Assembly (NCBI GenBank): GCA_020725865.1
Contig: DYEC01000011.1
Span: 1-64,000, forward strand
DNA: 64,000 nt
Reading direction: 5' to 3'
Origin: Anaerolinea sp.
Lineage (GTDB): Bacteria; Chloroflexota; Anaerolineae; Anaerolineales; Anaerolineaceae
A model generated the notes under the pieces. That model searched no databases. It was not told where the DNA came from and saw nothing but the letters and a program-made list of their open reading frames with translations. Within the stretch, counting starts at the first letter, position 1. Every line of letters begins with the position of its first letter. Below are positions 7,283 through 16,003 of this stretch, piece after piece. Position numbers and translations under genes: made by a program.

Positions 7283-7515
7283 AAGCCTACCGCTGGCTAA
7301 CGCGTTACTATGGAGAAGACGCGGGCATGCCAAACCTGCCGGAGCATGTAAATTTTCATCATCCAATTGAACAGGTTGCCCGCGTCATTCAATTGCTAGA
7401 TTTATCAAACTGGAGTTGGACGGTGCAAGATATATTGAGTATGCCGGAGGCTTGGGCTGACGACTTGATCACGGCGCGTTATTGCGGCTGGATACTGGCT
7501 AAATCAGAGCATTAA
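6947..7515 (+). CDS. Tail assembly chaperone GT, made by programmed -1 frameshift
   Basis: At 7270-7276 the message has the heptamer A-AAA-AAA in the correct zero-frame phase, two codons before the G stop. Slipping back one base continues as 'KKTLEAYRWLTRYYGEDAGM' and stays open to 7515, giving about 189 residues. The T part is rich in aromatic residues and helical ('PIEQVARVIQLLDLS'). Lambda and most long-tailed phages make G and GT this way, and GT binds the tape measure. The ATG at 7327 could start a free T protein, but the continuous -1 frame from the slippery run favours frameshifting. Confidence 0.8.
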
Positions 7516-7696
7516 GAAACATGACAATCAGACATATACCGCTCAAAAGGAGAACAAAAAGCAGTAAAACCAGGATTTTCAGATGGTTTCTTGTGGTATT
7601 TTTCTCTTGGCTGTATTCGAGCATGTCCCGATATTTTTCCCAGTCCACATTGTCGGGTTCATCTTTTCTTCGTCTTGAACTGCCGAACATGATCAT
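7499..7696 (-). CDS. Opposite-strand small membrane protein (moron candidate)
   Basis: 65 residues, the only leftward gene inside the structural module. It has a hydrophilic N-terminal part ('SSRRRKDEPDNVDWEKYRDM') and one transmembrane helix near the C-terminus ('ILVLLLFVLLLSGICLIVMF'). AGGAG lies 9 bases upstream of the ATG at 7696. A TATAAT on the same strand (7721-7716) is only 5 bases before the AGGAG, so the promoter is uncertain. It is convergent with GT (17-base overlap) and fits a moron that alters the host surface or blocks superinfection. Function unknown. Confidence 0.6.
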   Translation of the reverse strand: MIMFGSSRRRKDEPDNVDWEKYRDMLEYSQEKNTTRNHLKILVLLLFVLLLSGICLIVMFLNALI

Positions 7697-7745
7697 GATG
7701 ATACGCTCCTAAACCATTATACGAAATTTTTTGAGAAATGTTGCT

Positions 7746-9842
7746 ATGGACGAAAAACAACTCAAAATCATGTTGATGTTTGGATCAGATGCTTCGAAAG
7801 CTGAAGCTGGTTTGACGAAATTGGTGCAACGATTCGAACAGTTGGGACAGCGGGCGCAAGAACTGCGACAAACGTTGAAAGTGTTTCGCTCAACGCAGCA
7901 AGACACCTCCGTTCTTGAAAAGGAATTGAATGATGTAGAGCAGGAAATGCGGCAGATCGCCGGTGAGGCGCGCAAGGTACAAAGCGAAATAAAAGGGATA
8001 ACGAAAGGTTCGCAGGATATAAGGGATAACCTGTACAATTTGCGCGATATTGGCGAGAAAATTTCGCAAGCGGGGCGATATTTCAGCAATGCAGGCAATG
8101 CGATTTTGTCTCCGCTTATGCAGGCGTCTCGATTATTTTTATCCACAACTACGCAGAGTGATCCCCTGGTCATGCGCTGGAAGAATGAAATGGGTGAGAT
8201 ACAGGACGCATGGCTGCGGATCGGAGGGGTGGCAACGAACGAACTTTTACCGCTGCTTGAAAACGCATCCGATTTTATGAAAAAGCTGGCGGATTTTGTT
8301 GAGGCGAATCCTGAGGTGGTTAAAATCGCGCTAGGGGCTGGAGCAGGATTTAAAATAGTTGGCGAGGTATTACAAGCGGCTGGCGCACTAACTATACTTA
8401 CCGGGACACTAAAGCAGCTTGGATTGCCGGGACTGCTGGGTGGATTGGGTACGGTTGGTGGGGCGACACTGCTCAATCCGTATGTATTGACAACCGCGGC
8501 TGTCGGCACTGCGGCAACAATCGGCTATGGCGCTATTGCGAAGACTGAATTTGGACAGCGGCGCAATATGCAAGATGCACCGGGGCAGCTTGCAACCATC
8601 GCGGCGTATTATGCCGGACAATACGGACTGGGGGGATCGGAAGAACGGGCACGGAAATGGGCGCTGGCGATTGGCGAATTGACCGGGGCGATCGAACGTC
8701 ATACAGCAGCAGTTGAACGGGATACTGCAGCAACACAACAACAATTGGATGCCTTTGAAGCTTATGAAACTTCGCGGAAAAACCGTGCCGAATATGAAAA
8801 ACGGTCAGAGGAGCAGCGTAATCAGATTATTGAGGAATTTGCACAACAGCGTGCAGAAATCGAACGAAATTATGAATCGGAACGTACCTCGTTAATTACT
8901 CAGTATGCCGAGCAAAGGGCTGATTTAATCGCACAATTTGCTCAATCAGAGTTACGCACCGAGCAGGATTATTATTTACAGCGGGCAAGATTGGCACAAC
9001 AATATCAGGTTGATGTACAGCGGGCAGAAGAGGATCATCAGCGCCGGATGCGCCGGATGCAGGAAAGCCATAATGACCGTGTGCGTGAGCTGGTGGGCGA
9101 ACGAGATGCGCTTGGGCTGGTGCGTGAACAGCGTGCTTACGAGCGGGAGCGACAGGAAGCGGAAGAGGATTACCGCATAGAGGCAGCACGGCGCTCTGAA
9201 GATTTTGCACGCCAGTTGCAGGAGATGGAAGCTAATTTTGCGCTGCAGCGTGCCAGGCGTCTGGAAGATTTTCAGCAGCAATTAGCCGATCTGCAAATTC
9301 AGCACCAAAAAAGACTGGCATTATTGGATAAACAACGTGCAGAAGAATTGGCTCGTTTGCAAAAACAGCAAAACGATAAACTCGCACAATTTAATAAGAA
9401 CTATCAGGAAGAGCTGAAATTGCTCGTACAAGCCGAGCAAAACCGGCTGTCAGTTTTGCGGTCTCTGGCGATCAACGATCAGGCGGCATTACAGCAAGCC
9501 GGCATGGAGCTGACGGCACGCTATAAGACATGGCTGGAACAACAGGTGAATACTTTTGCCGTTGCCGGTGTGCAAGGGCGCGCTTCGGGCGGTCTGGTCA
9601 ATGCGTGGCAGGCATATATTGTCGGAGAGGAAGGTCCTGAGCTGTTTGTTCCGACGGTGAGCGGCTCAATCATACCGCATTCGCTGACACGCAGTATATT
9701 AACTTCTACGGCGCAGCCTGCCAGCCGGGTTGTCGAAATGCGCATTGAGACATCCTCACTGACGCTCAATCAAGTTTTGCGGGAAGTGGATAAACGGTTA
9801 AGGCAACGCGACCGGGCATTAGTCGGCGCATTCGGAGGATAG
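7746..9842 (+). CDS. Tape measure protein
   Basis: 698 residues. Residues ~20-90 are a heptad-rich coiled coil, ~200-275 a hydrophobic Gly/Ala-rich segment likely able to cross a membrane, and ~310-600 a very long Gln/Glu/Arg-rich coiled coil ('RAEIERNYESERTSLITQYA'). The end, 'GRASGGLVNAWQAYIVGEEG', 'PELFVPTVSGSIIP', is the recurring tape-measure C-terminal motif. At about 1.5 Å per residue the tail would be roughly 100 nm. I prefer the ATG at 7746 to the upstream TTG; the ribosome-binding site is weak. Confidence 0.85.
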   Translation: MDEKQLKIMLMFGSDASKAEAGLTKLVQRFEQLGQRAQELRQTLKVFRSTQQDTSVLEKELNDVEQEMRQIAGEARKVQSEIKGITKGSQDIRDNLYNLRDIGEKISQAGRYFSNAGNAILSPLMQASRLFLSTTTQSDPLVMRWKNEMGEIQDAWLRIGGVATNELLPLLENASDFMKKLADFVEANPEVVKIALGAGAGFKIVGEVLQAAGALTILTGTLKQLGLPGLLGGLGTVGGATLLNPYVLTTAAVGTAATIGYGAIAKTEFGQRRNMQDAPGQLATIAAYYAGQYGLGGSEERARKWALAIGELTGAIERHTAAVERDTAATQQQLDAFEAYETSRKNRAEYEKRSEEQRNQIIEEFAQQRAEIERNYESERTSLITQYAEQRADLIAQFAQSELRTEQDYYLQRARLAQQYQVDVQRAEEDHQRRMRRMQESHNDRVRELVGERDALGLVREQRAYERERQEAEEDYRIEAARRSEDFARQLQEMEANFALQRARRLEDFQQQLADLQIQHQKRLALLDKQRAEELARLQKQQNDKLAQFNKNYQEELKLLVQAEQNRLSVLRSLAINDQAALQQAGMELTARYKTWLEQQVNTFAVAGVQGRASGGLVNAWQAYIVGEEGPELFVPTVSGSIIPHSLTRSILTSTAQPASRVVEMRIETSSLTLNQVLREVDKRLRQRDRALVGAFGG

Positions 9843-9844
9843 GG

Positions 9845-10225
9845 ATGGCGGATTTCAAGATTGGGACGACGCTGGCAGGGATGACAAATATCGAAACTTT
9901 GACAACGCCGCTGCCCGTGCCGCGCGCGGTGTTTAAGGAATATGCTGAGTATATATCGGCTGCCAGCGGACGGACTTATGGACGCGGATATCCATCCTGT
10001 CAATGGATATTTTCCCTGTTGACTTCTGCCCAGCGGCAGCAGCTAAAGACATTCTGTCCTGGCGCATCTGCTGCTGTATACATTCGCACATTGACCAACA
10101 GCGATACGTATGCGAATTTTCAGGCGGTCATGCACTGGCCGGAAGAAGAAGAGCGCGACCCGTCAAAGCGCCGTGACCGGCTGGAGCTGACGATTCTATT
10201 CACGCATTTGGTGGCAGCAACATGA
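9845..10225 (+). CDS. Minor tail protein
   Basis: 126 residues, 2 bases after the tape measure gene. Features include 'GRTYGRGYPSCQWIFSLLTS', 'QRQQLKTFCPGASAAVYI' and 'RRDRLELTILFTHL'. Small proteins with this layout follow the tape measure in many siphophages of Gram-positive-like hosts and probably form part of the distal tail. It overlaps the next gene by 4 bases. Confidence 0.6.
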   Translation: MADFKIGTTLAGMTNIETLTTPLPVPRAVFKEYAEYISAASGRTYGRGYPSCQWIFSLLTSAQRQQLKTFCPGASAAVYIRTLTNSDTYANFQAVMHWPEEEERDPSKRRDRLELTILFTHLVAAT

Positions 10226-13077
10226 GCCGGGCGGCGACATCACAAGAACTGGCGATTTTACGGTCGGACGGACTGGCGGCACGGCTGTTTGCCATCATCG
10301 ATCAGCCGGCTGTGGTGTATCAGTGCCGGGTCAATCAAACATTTGCTACGCATGACAGGGTTGCGCAGTTTGCTTATGGCAATGCCAGCGGGAATCTCTC
10401 GGATGTACTGCCCGGCATGACGGTGCTGGTCGGTACAAGTCAGGGGGCATGGGACAGGGGACTGGTGCGGGTGCGCAAAACGTGGACGTCTAACACGGCG
10501 TATATCGGCGAGACATCCGAAATCAAGTGGGAAAACGGTTTGTATATCACGGTGATTGATGAATTTGCAATCTGGCCCAGGCACGTGCGCATATCGGGGC
10601 AAACCGCTTACATGGACTACGATATTGCGTACAGCAATCAGCATAGCGTGTTTGCGCCTGTGCCGTGTCTTGGTCCTGACCGGGTGTTGAAGCTGGACGG
10701 GGCGAGTGTCTCGACGCAATTGGATGCATCCAAATCGTGGGCAATTGGGTCGAGCATCAGCGGCTATGCGTGGAGCGTGGTGCGCGGTTCGGCGACACTG
10801 CAAAATGCGAACACAGCCACGCCGACATTGACGGCGACGACGGCGGGGCGAATTTTGCTGAAATGCACCGTGACGGCGGCAAACGGTGCAAGCGCAACGG
10901 GATACCGCACTGTTTATGTGTACAGTGCGGCAAATCCGCCAACGGAAATCGAGCTGGATGATTTTTCCGGCAGTATCGAGCGCGGCGGTTTCGAGTTTGC
11001 CGTCCGCTTGCCGATTTCACCAGGATTTACGCCGCGCGATTACTGCAAAGTCATTCTGTTTGCAGAGGAGTGTCCGCAATCTATTGGACCGATCGGCGGG
11101 GCAGAGAACGTGCTGGCAATCGGCTGGATGAACGAATCGGAATGCGAGGTGGATGACAAGAGCGGCACAGCGATACTCAGTATCAAGGGGGCGAATTACT
11201 GGTTGACGCGGATCGGCGGGTATCCGGTCGGTGTGGAGACGGTGAGCGGGACGCCGTCGAAGTGGACGCAGATGCAGAACCTGACGGTGGATAAGGCGCT
11301 GTGGCATTTGCTTTACTGGCGGACAACGCTGACGAACTGCTGTGATGTATTTCTGACGGGGGACAGCCGGCAGGCGAGCGCGCTCCAGGCGGTGAGCGGG
11401 TCACTGTGGCAGCAGATCAGGACGATTGCCGAAGAGAGTATTTTTGCACGCCCGATGTGCGATCCATACAGCCGGTTGTTTGTGGAAGTCGAAACGAATC
11501 TTGTACCGGAAGACGCGCGGGGCGGTTTTCCCGTCATCATGGAACTGACAAAAGATGATTACAGAGACGTTCGTGTAGAATTGCGCACGCCTGAAACGGC
11601 ACGGGTGGAGCTTTCGGGCGTTGCGGGGACAAAAGCGATTTTTTCCCGTGCGCCGGGCGAGGTTTTCAAACGGTTTGGTCAGGTGCTGGTCAAGGACAGG
11701 CTGCTGCTGAGCAGTCAGGCGCAGGCAAACCAGCTTGCCGGTCTGGTGCTGGGCAGGGAAAACCGGGCTTTTGACGTTTCGATTGATTTGGTCAGCGCGA
11801 ACAGGCTGATCACTTTGGCGCCGCGGCAGTATTTGCGGCTGACCATTTCGGCAGGGGATACGCCGGCGGGATTTGTCTACAGCGGCAAAATTGTCCCGCG
11901 TGAGGTATCCATCGAACACGATGCGGCAACAGGAATACTGAGTATGACGGTTGCGGCGGAGCCGGAGACGTTTGAGCAAATCAGCGTGACGCAGCCGCCG
12001 CCAAAGGTGGCGAAGATCAACCTGCCGGAGCAGCCGGAGTTGAATATCAGCGACTGGGCAATTGTACCGACCGGATTTCTTTCGTACCCGAATGTGCTTT
12101 CGATTATTGATGCGCCGGGGGCTGCTTGCCGCAGCGGGGCGGATACAAGTGCGAACGGTCCATATAACCAATGGATCAGCGGGACATTGCAGGTGCGCAA
12201 TACGGCATTGCGTTCATACAGTCTTTTTTATGCACGACCGGGGTCATCACCGAATCCGACACGGTACACGATCAATGCGCAGTTTTTGACGCGCAATTAT
12301 GATTCGATGACGTGGAGCGAGACAACGGCAGATGACTGGTATTCGGTATATCTGCTGGATCGCTACGGAAACCGCATTGCGACAGGAATACACGATACGG
12401 TTGTTGATCTGCGCCAACGGACGGGCTATTTCAATCCGCCGGCCGGGGTGGACTGCTGGGGAGTAGAGATTGCGCTCAACAGTGATGTTATTCAGACCAT
12501 TGATCCGACGATGGTGGATTTGATTTATTTGGAACATCCGTGGAGCAGTCATCAGACGGCAGATTTCAGCTGGGGAAAATACGCAGAAGGCGGCGTGTGG
12601 CTGCGGGCGGCGGGAAGGTGGAACAATGCGTTATATTCCTGGACCGGATACAAAATTCGTCTGAACCAATCGGGCGGGTATAACAACTGGTGGGTATATC
12701 TTTACGGAAAAATCTCGACCAAAATCGGCATACTCGAAGAGAACTGGCCGCCGAACGACAAACGCGGACTGCGCTTGTACTTTATGGGCAGTGCGGATAA
12801 TCCTGATGTAGCGACGGCAGAAGGTCCGAAGGAAGGCGGGATGCTGGAGGGATATGCTGTGCTGCAAAATACGGCCAGAACGCCGATTGAAGAACGGGAT
12901 ATGCTGATTGTATATGGTGTGACGTGGACAGGGACGTTGACTAAAGATGCAAAGAATGTGGATATACAGGTAGACTGGCAAATCTGGCCGATCCCGACAA
13001 AGAAATTGATCATTGATTCTGTGTATCTCTGGAATGTGTGTAAGCATGTGAATTATCTGGATATTTTGGGACAATGA
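10222..13077 (+). CDS. Large distal tail / baseplate hub protein with PKD/Ig-like domain
   Basis: 951 residues. The N-terminal 150 residues are beta-rich. Residues ~150-235 contain 'VLKLDGASVSTQLDASKSW', 'ISGYAWSVVRGSATL', 'GRILLKCTVTAANGA', a PKD/Ig-like domain. The middle (~240-610) resembles baseplate hub proteins ('YRDVRVELRTPETARVEL', 'LAGLVLGRENRAFDVSIDLV'), and the last ~340 residues are a further beta-sandwich region, perhaps carbohydrate-binding. It overlaps both neighbours by 4 bases, so the tail-tip genes are translationally coupled. Confidence 0.65.
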   Translation: MSRAATSQELAILRSDGLAARLFAIIDQPAVVYQCRVNQTFATHDRVAQFAYGNASGNLSDVLPGMTVLVGTSQGAWDRGLVRVRKTWTSNTAYIGETSEIKWENGLYITVIDEFAIWPRHVRISGQTAYMDYDIAYSNQHSVFAPVPCLGPDRVLKLDGASVSTQLDASKSWAIGSSISGYAWSVVRGSATLQNANTATPTLTATTAGRILLKCTVTAANGASATGYRTVYVYSAANPPTEIELDDFSGSIERGGFEFAVRLPISPGFTPRDYCKVILFAEECPQSIGPIGGAENVLAIGWMNESECEVDDKSGTAILSIKGANYWLTRIGGYPVGVETVSGTPSKWTQMQNLTVDKALWHLLYWRTTLTNCCDVFLTGDSRQASALQAVSGSLWQQIRTIAEESIFARPMCDPYSRLFVEVETNLVPEDARGGFPVIMELTKDDYRDVRVELRTPETARVELSGVAGTKAIFSRAPGEVFKRFGQVLVKDRLLLSSQAQANQLAGLVLGRENRAFDVSIDLVSANRLITLAPRQYLRLTISAGDTPAGFVYSGKIVPREVSIEHDAATGILSMTVAAEPETFEQISVTQPPPKVAKINLPEQPELNISDWAIVPTGFLSYPNVLSIIDAPGAACRSGADTSANGPYNQWISGTLQVRNTALRSYSLFYARPGSSPNPTRYTINAQFLTRNYDSMTWSETTADDWYSVYLLDRYGNRIATGIHDTVVDLRQRTGYFNPPAGVDCWGVEIALNSDVIQTIDPTMVDLIYLEHPWSSHQTADFSWGKYAEGGVWLRAAGRWNNALYSWTGYKIRLNQSGGYNNWWVYLYGKISTKIGILEENWPPNDKRGLRLYFMGSADNPDVATAEGPKEGGMLEGYAVLQNTARTPIEERDMLIVYGVTWTGTLTKDAKNVDIQVDWQIWPIPTKKLIIDSVYLWNVCKHVNYLDILGQ

Positions 13078-14207
13078 CTCTGAAGCGAAAATTACAACAG
13101 GCGCTCGCAGGCAAGCAGGATGCTGTAAAAGTTTTTCCGGCGGTGTTGGGAAACGCTGCCGGGGTTGTATCGGTCGGCGGCAAGCCGAATTACGTGTATG
13201 TGACGATGGGCGATATTACACTGACGGCTTACAACACGCGGGTTGCGCCGCAGCCGGGATTGCCCGTGTATGTTGGATATGAAGCCGGCCAGCCGGGGCT
13301 GCTGCAAGTGCTTGGGGTGCGGGCGGTTGAGGATGCCGATGGAGTGTATCAGACGCCGGGACATCATAAACTGCATGAGTTTCCGACGGGAGCGGATATT
13401 GTCTGGGTGCAGTTGCGGCAGATGATGCCGCTGCGGATCACGCCGGCAGGCGGGATGACCATCGCAGTGTACCGCGGGGTTGTATGGACCGGCAGCGGTT
13501 ATCAGGTTATATCCGATACGGTTGATCTGACACCCTACCGTCCAACTGCGAGCGGGAAAGCCCGCTATGTACTGGTGACGATAAATACCAGCGGAGCTGT
13601 GCAGATTACGGCGGGAAGTGAAGTAAACTTGAGCGCGCTAACGCTGGCGGATATTCCTGCCATGCCGAGCGGGACGGCGTATGTGCTGGGGGCGATACGG
13701 TTATATGCGCTGCAAACAGCGATACAGGAGGCAGCAACCGACACGGACATTGTGGACCTGCGGTTTCCGATGCGGCATACTCATACGGCGGCGGAGGCTG
13801 GCGGACATGATCCGGTAACGGTGGTGGACAGCAGTACGGTAGATTTTACGCTGAGCGGTCAGCAGTTGACGGCGGAGGTGAAGCCGGAAGGGATCAAGCT
13901 GGATGATTTGGGAACACCGGATGACAATACGGATTTGAATGCGACGACAAGCCGTCACGGGCTGCTGCCGAAACTGCCGGGCAATACAGGGGTTTATCTG
14001 CGGGGAGATGGAACATGGGCGACGCCACCGGGAAGCGGCGGCGGGGGAATAGCCATCGAGGAACTGGACGGTACGCCAAGCGTATCTGATGTAACGTTGA
14101 TCCGCGTATCGAACGGGACGCTGACGGACGAAGGGAATGGCGTTGTGCAACTGGACACAGGGGGAAGCAGTAATATGGATATTCTTGCAGTACAGATTTT
14201 CAGCTGA
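13074..14207 (+). CDS. Tail fibre / tail-tip protein
   Basis: 377 residues. The N-terminal domain ('VGGKPNYVYVTMGDITLTAY', 'PGLPVYVGYEAGQPGLLQVL') looks like an OB-type spike domain. The middle has 'FPMRHTHTAAEAGGHDPV', and the C-terminal part has 'SRHGLLPKLPGNTGVYLRGD' followed by 'GTWATPPGSGGGG', a shaft motif common in phage tail fibres. It probably links the baseplate to the receptor-binding proteins encoded next. Confidence 0.7.
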   Translation: MTLKRKLQQALAGKQDAVKVFPAVLGNAAGVVSVGGKPNYVYVTMGDITLTAYNTRVAPQPGLPVYVGYEAGQPGLLQVLGVRAVEDADGVYQTPGHHKLHEFPTGADIVWVQLRQMMPLRITPAGGMTIAVYRGVVWTGSGYQVISDTVDLTPYRPTASGKARYVLVTINTSGAVQITAGSEVNLSALTLADIPAMPSGTAYVLGAIRLYALQTAIQEAATDTDIVDLRFPMRHTHTAAEAGGHDPVTVVDSSTVDFTLSGQQLTAEVKPEGIKLDDLGTPDDNTDLNATTSRHGLLPKLPGNTGVYLRGDGTWATPPGSGGGGIAIEELDGTPSVSDVTLIRVSNGTLTDEGNGVVQLDTGGSSNMDILAVQIFS

Positions 14208-14217
14208 GGAAGAGAAA

Positions 14218-14571
14218 ATGGCGGCATATTCGAAACTGGCTTTGAGCGCATCAACAAATGGGAAACAGATTAAGGTGGCGGCAACAAGCAGCCCGGGAAC
14301 AAGCGTGCATACTGCGGTAAGCGGGACATCAAATTATGATGAAATATGGATTTGGGCAATGAATCAGCATACTGCGGACGTGGCGCTTACCATCGAATGG
14401 GGCGGGACATCTAATCCGGATGATCAGATTACGGTAACGTTATTGCCAAAAGCAGGATTGACCTTAGTGATACCGGGATTAGTACTGCAAAATGAATTGG
14501 TGGTCAAAGCATTTGCAACGACTGCCAATGTTGTGCTGCTATCAGGTTTTGTGAACAGGATTACGGCATGA
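14218..14571 (+). CDS. Small tail-associated beta protein
   Basis: 117 residues starting at the ATG at 14218, preceded by GAGGAAGAG. The sequence is Thr/Val-rich and beta-stranded ('NGKQIKVAATSSPGTSVHTA', 'DEIWIWAMNQHTADVALTIE', 'PDDQITVTLLPKAGLTLVIP'), a jelly-roll-like pattern seen in phage tip and decoration proteins. It overlaps the next gene by 4 bases. No specific family recognised. Confidence 0.55.
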   Translation: MAAYSKLALSASTNGKQIKVAATSSPGTSVHTAVSGTSNYDEIWIWAMNQHTADVALTIEWGGTSNPDDQITVTLLPKAGLTLVIPGLVLQNELVVKAFATTANVVLLSGFVNRITA

Positions 14572-15260
14572 AACTGACAGATATTTTGACGCATTCGATA
14601 CGGGGACGGGAACGAACGCCGGGAATGGTTGATGCGGCTCGAACGCGCTCAGCTCAATTTAACCCGGCCAGTCTTGGCAACTGCATCCTGTGGTATGACA
14701 TGAGCGATGATACGGGGAATGACGGTGAAGCCATCACAAGTATTACGGATAAATCCGGAGCAGGGAGAAACGGAAGCTGTACGAATATTGTCCGCTGTAA
14801 ACATCCGATAACCGGCAAGACAGGTTTTTTTTGCTACCATCCAAACTCGTATGTTAGTTATACAGCGGCATCCATCCGCACCGCAGCGATCGTTGCGGAC
14901 TATGGGGGCGGTTATGGATTCTTGATTACAGACAGCAGTAACTATAACTGGCATGGTGGAGTAATCAATTGTCTAAACGCGACATATGCAGCAAATGAAG
15001 TAAAAAACGGCGCCTGGCGGATCAATGGTTTAACCATTACACCAACCTCCTATAAATGGCGTACGAGCCCACAGGTGATTACGGTAATCACAACGGGAAA
15101 TGTCAGCCAGAATCGCTTGGGATACGATCGCACATATAACAGTAATTATTGGAAATATTATGAAGTGATATTTTATTCGGATGCTAAGACATCGGATCAA
15201 ATCCGTCAGCTCGAGTTATACCTGGCAGATAAGTGGAAAGTGCCATTACAACTGGTGTGA
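14568..15260 (+). CDS. Receptor-binding tail protein with LamG-like domain
   Basis: 230 residues. After a short Arg-rich leader, 'NPASLGNCILWYDMSDDTGN', 'AITSITDKSGAGRNG', and the end, 'WKYYEVIFYSDAKTSDQIRQ', 'LELYLADKWKVPL', match LamG/concanavalin-like sandwich domains used by tail fibres to bind glycans. The middle is aromatic- and Asn-rich. As the last tail gene before the endolysin it is the best candidate for the host-range determinant. Confidence 0.65.
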   Translation: MKLTDILTHSIRGRERTPGMVDAARTRSAQFNPASLGNCILWYDMSDDTGNDGEAITSITDKSGAGRNGSCTNIVRCKHPITGKTGFFCYHPNSYVSYTAASIRTAAIVADYGGGYGFLITDSSNYNWHGGVINCLNATYAANEVKNGAWRINGLTITPTSYKWRTSPQVITVITTGNVSQNRLGYDRTYNSNYWKYYEVIFYSDAKTSDQIRQLELYLADKWKVPLQLV

Positions 15261-15267
15261 GGTTTGT

Positions 15268-15993
15268 ATGGAGAAAACTCTGGGTATTGATGTTTCATTC
15301 TGGCAGGATGATAACACCACCCCGCAGCAGGTGAATTGGAAAAAAGCGAAAGCGGCAGGGGCGGTGTTTGCGTTTATCAAGGCGAGCCAGGCGACATACA
15401 TGGATGAGGATTTTCGATACAACTGGAAGGAAGCAAAAGCGGCCGGTATCTTGCGCGGGGCTTATCACTATTTCGATTACCGTGTGGCGCCAAAACCGCA
15501 GGCGCAGTTTTTGATTGGATTGCTGAAAGCTGATGCCGGGGAGCTGCCGCCGGTGATGGACCTGGAGCGCAATCCCTACTGGCCTCTGCCATCACGGGAA
15601 AATTTACTCAAGGCGACGCAGGTTTTTCTTGGCGAGCTGGAAGCCGCCTTTGGCAGAAAGCCGCTTTTCTACACCAATCCGAGCATGATTTATTACACGC
15701 TGAAGCCCGTCCCCGCCTGGCTTACTGAGTATCCGCTGTGGATTGCGCATTACGGCGTGCCGCAGCCGACCATGATTTCGCCGTGGACCAGGTGGACGTT
15801 CTGGCAGTGGACTGACAAAGGGGATGGGCTGCTGTTCGGGATGGAGAGCAAACAGGTGGATATGAACTGGTTCAATGGCACCGAAGCTGAACTTCGCCAA
15901 TGGGCTGGTCTGGAGCTTCCGGTATCTGCCCCTGAGCCAACACTGGAGGAAAAAGTCGCCAAACTTTGGGCAGCGCACCCGGAGCTGCATTAG
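15268..15993 (+). CDS. GH25 muramidase endolysin
   Basis: 241 residues, a glycoside hydrolase family 25 lysozyme cutting the N-acetylmuramic acid to N-acetylglucosamine bond in peptidoglycan. 'LGIDVSFWQ' (Asp8), 'GAVFAFIKASQ', 'RGAYHYFDY' and the DxE motif in 'PPVMDLER' (Asp98, Glu100) mark the catalytic barrel. It has no signal peptide, so it needs a holin for release. The C-terminal ~30 residues are a short charged helix rather than a recognisable wall-binding domain. The start at 15268 has GTGAGG upstream. It converges with the integrase 10 bases away. Confidence 0.9.
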   Translation: MEKTLGIDVSFWQDDNTTPQQVNWKKAKAAGAVFAFIKASQATYMDEDFRYNWKEAKAAGILRGAYHYFDYRVAPKPQAQFLIGLLKADAGELPPVMDLERNPYWPLPSRENLLKATQVFLGELEAAFGRKPLFYTNPSMIYYTLKPVPAWLTEYPLWIAHYGVPQPTMISPWTRWTFWQWTDKGDGLLFGMESKQVDMNWFNGTEAELRQWAGLELPVSAPEPTLEEKVAKLWAAHPELH

Positions 15994-16003
15994 GAATGGT
16001 GAA

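Noticed and set aside
7521-7712. Plus-strand 63-codon frame opposite the small membrane gene
   Set aside because: It has no ribosome-binding site and an irregular composition; the minus-strand frame has AGGAG, a charged head and a clear membrane helix.
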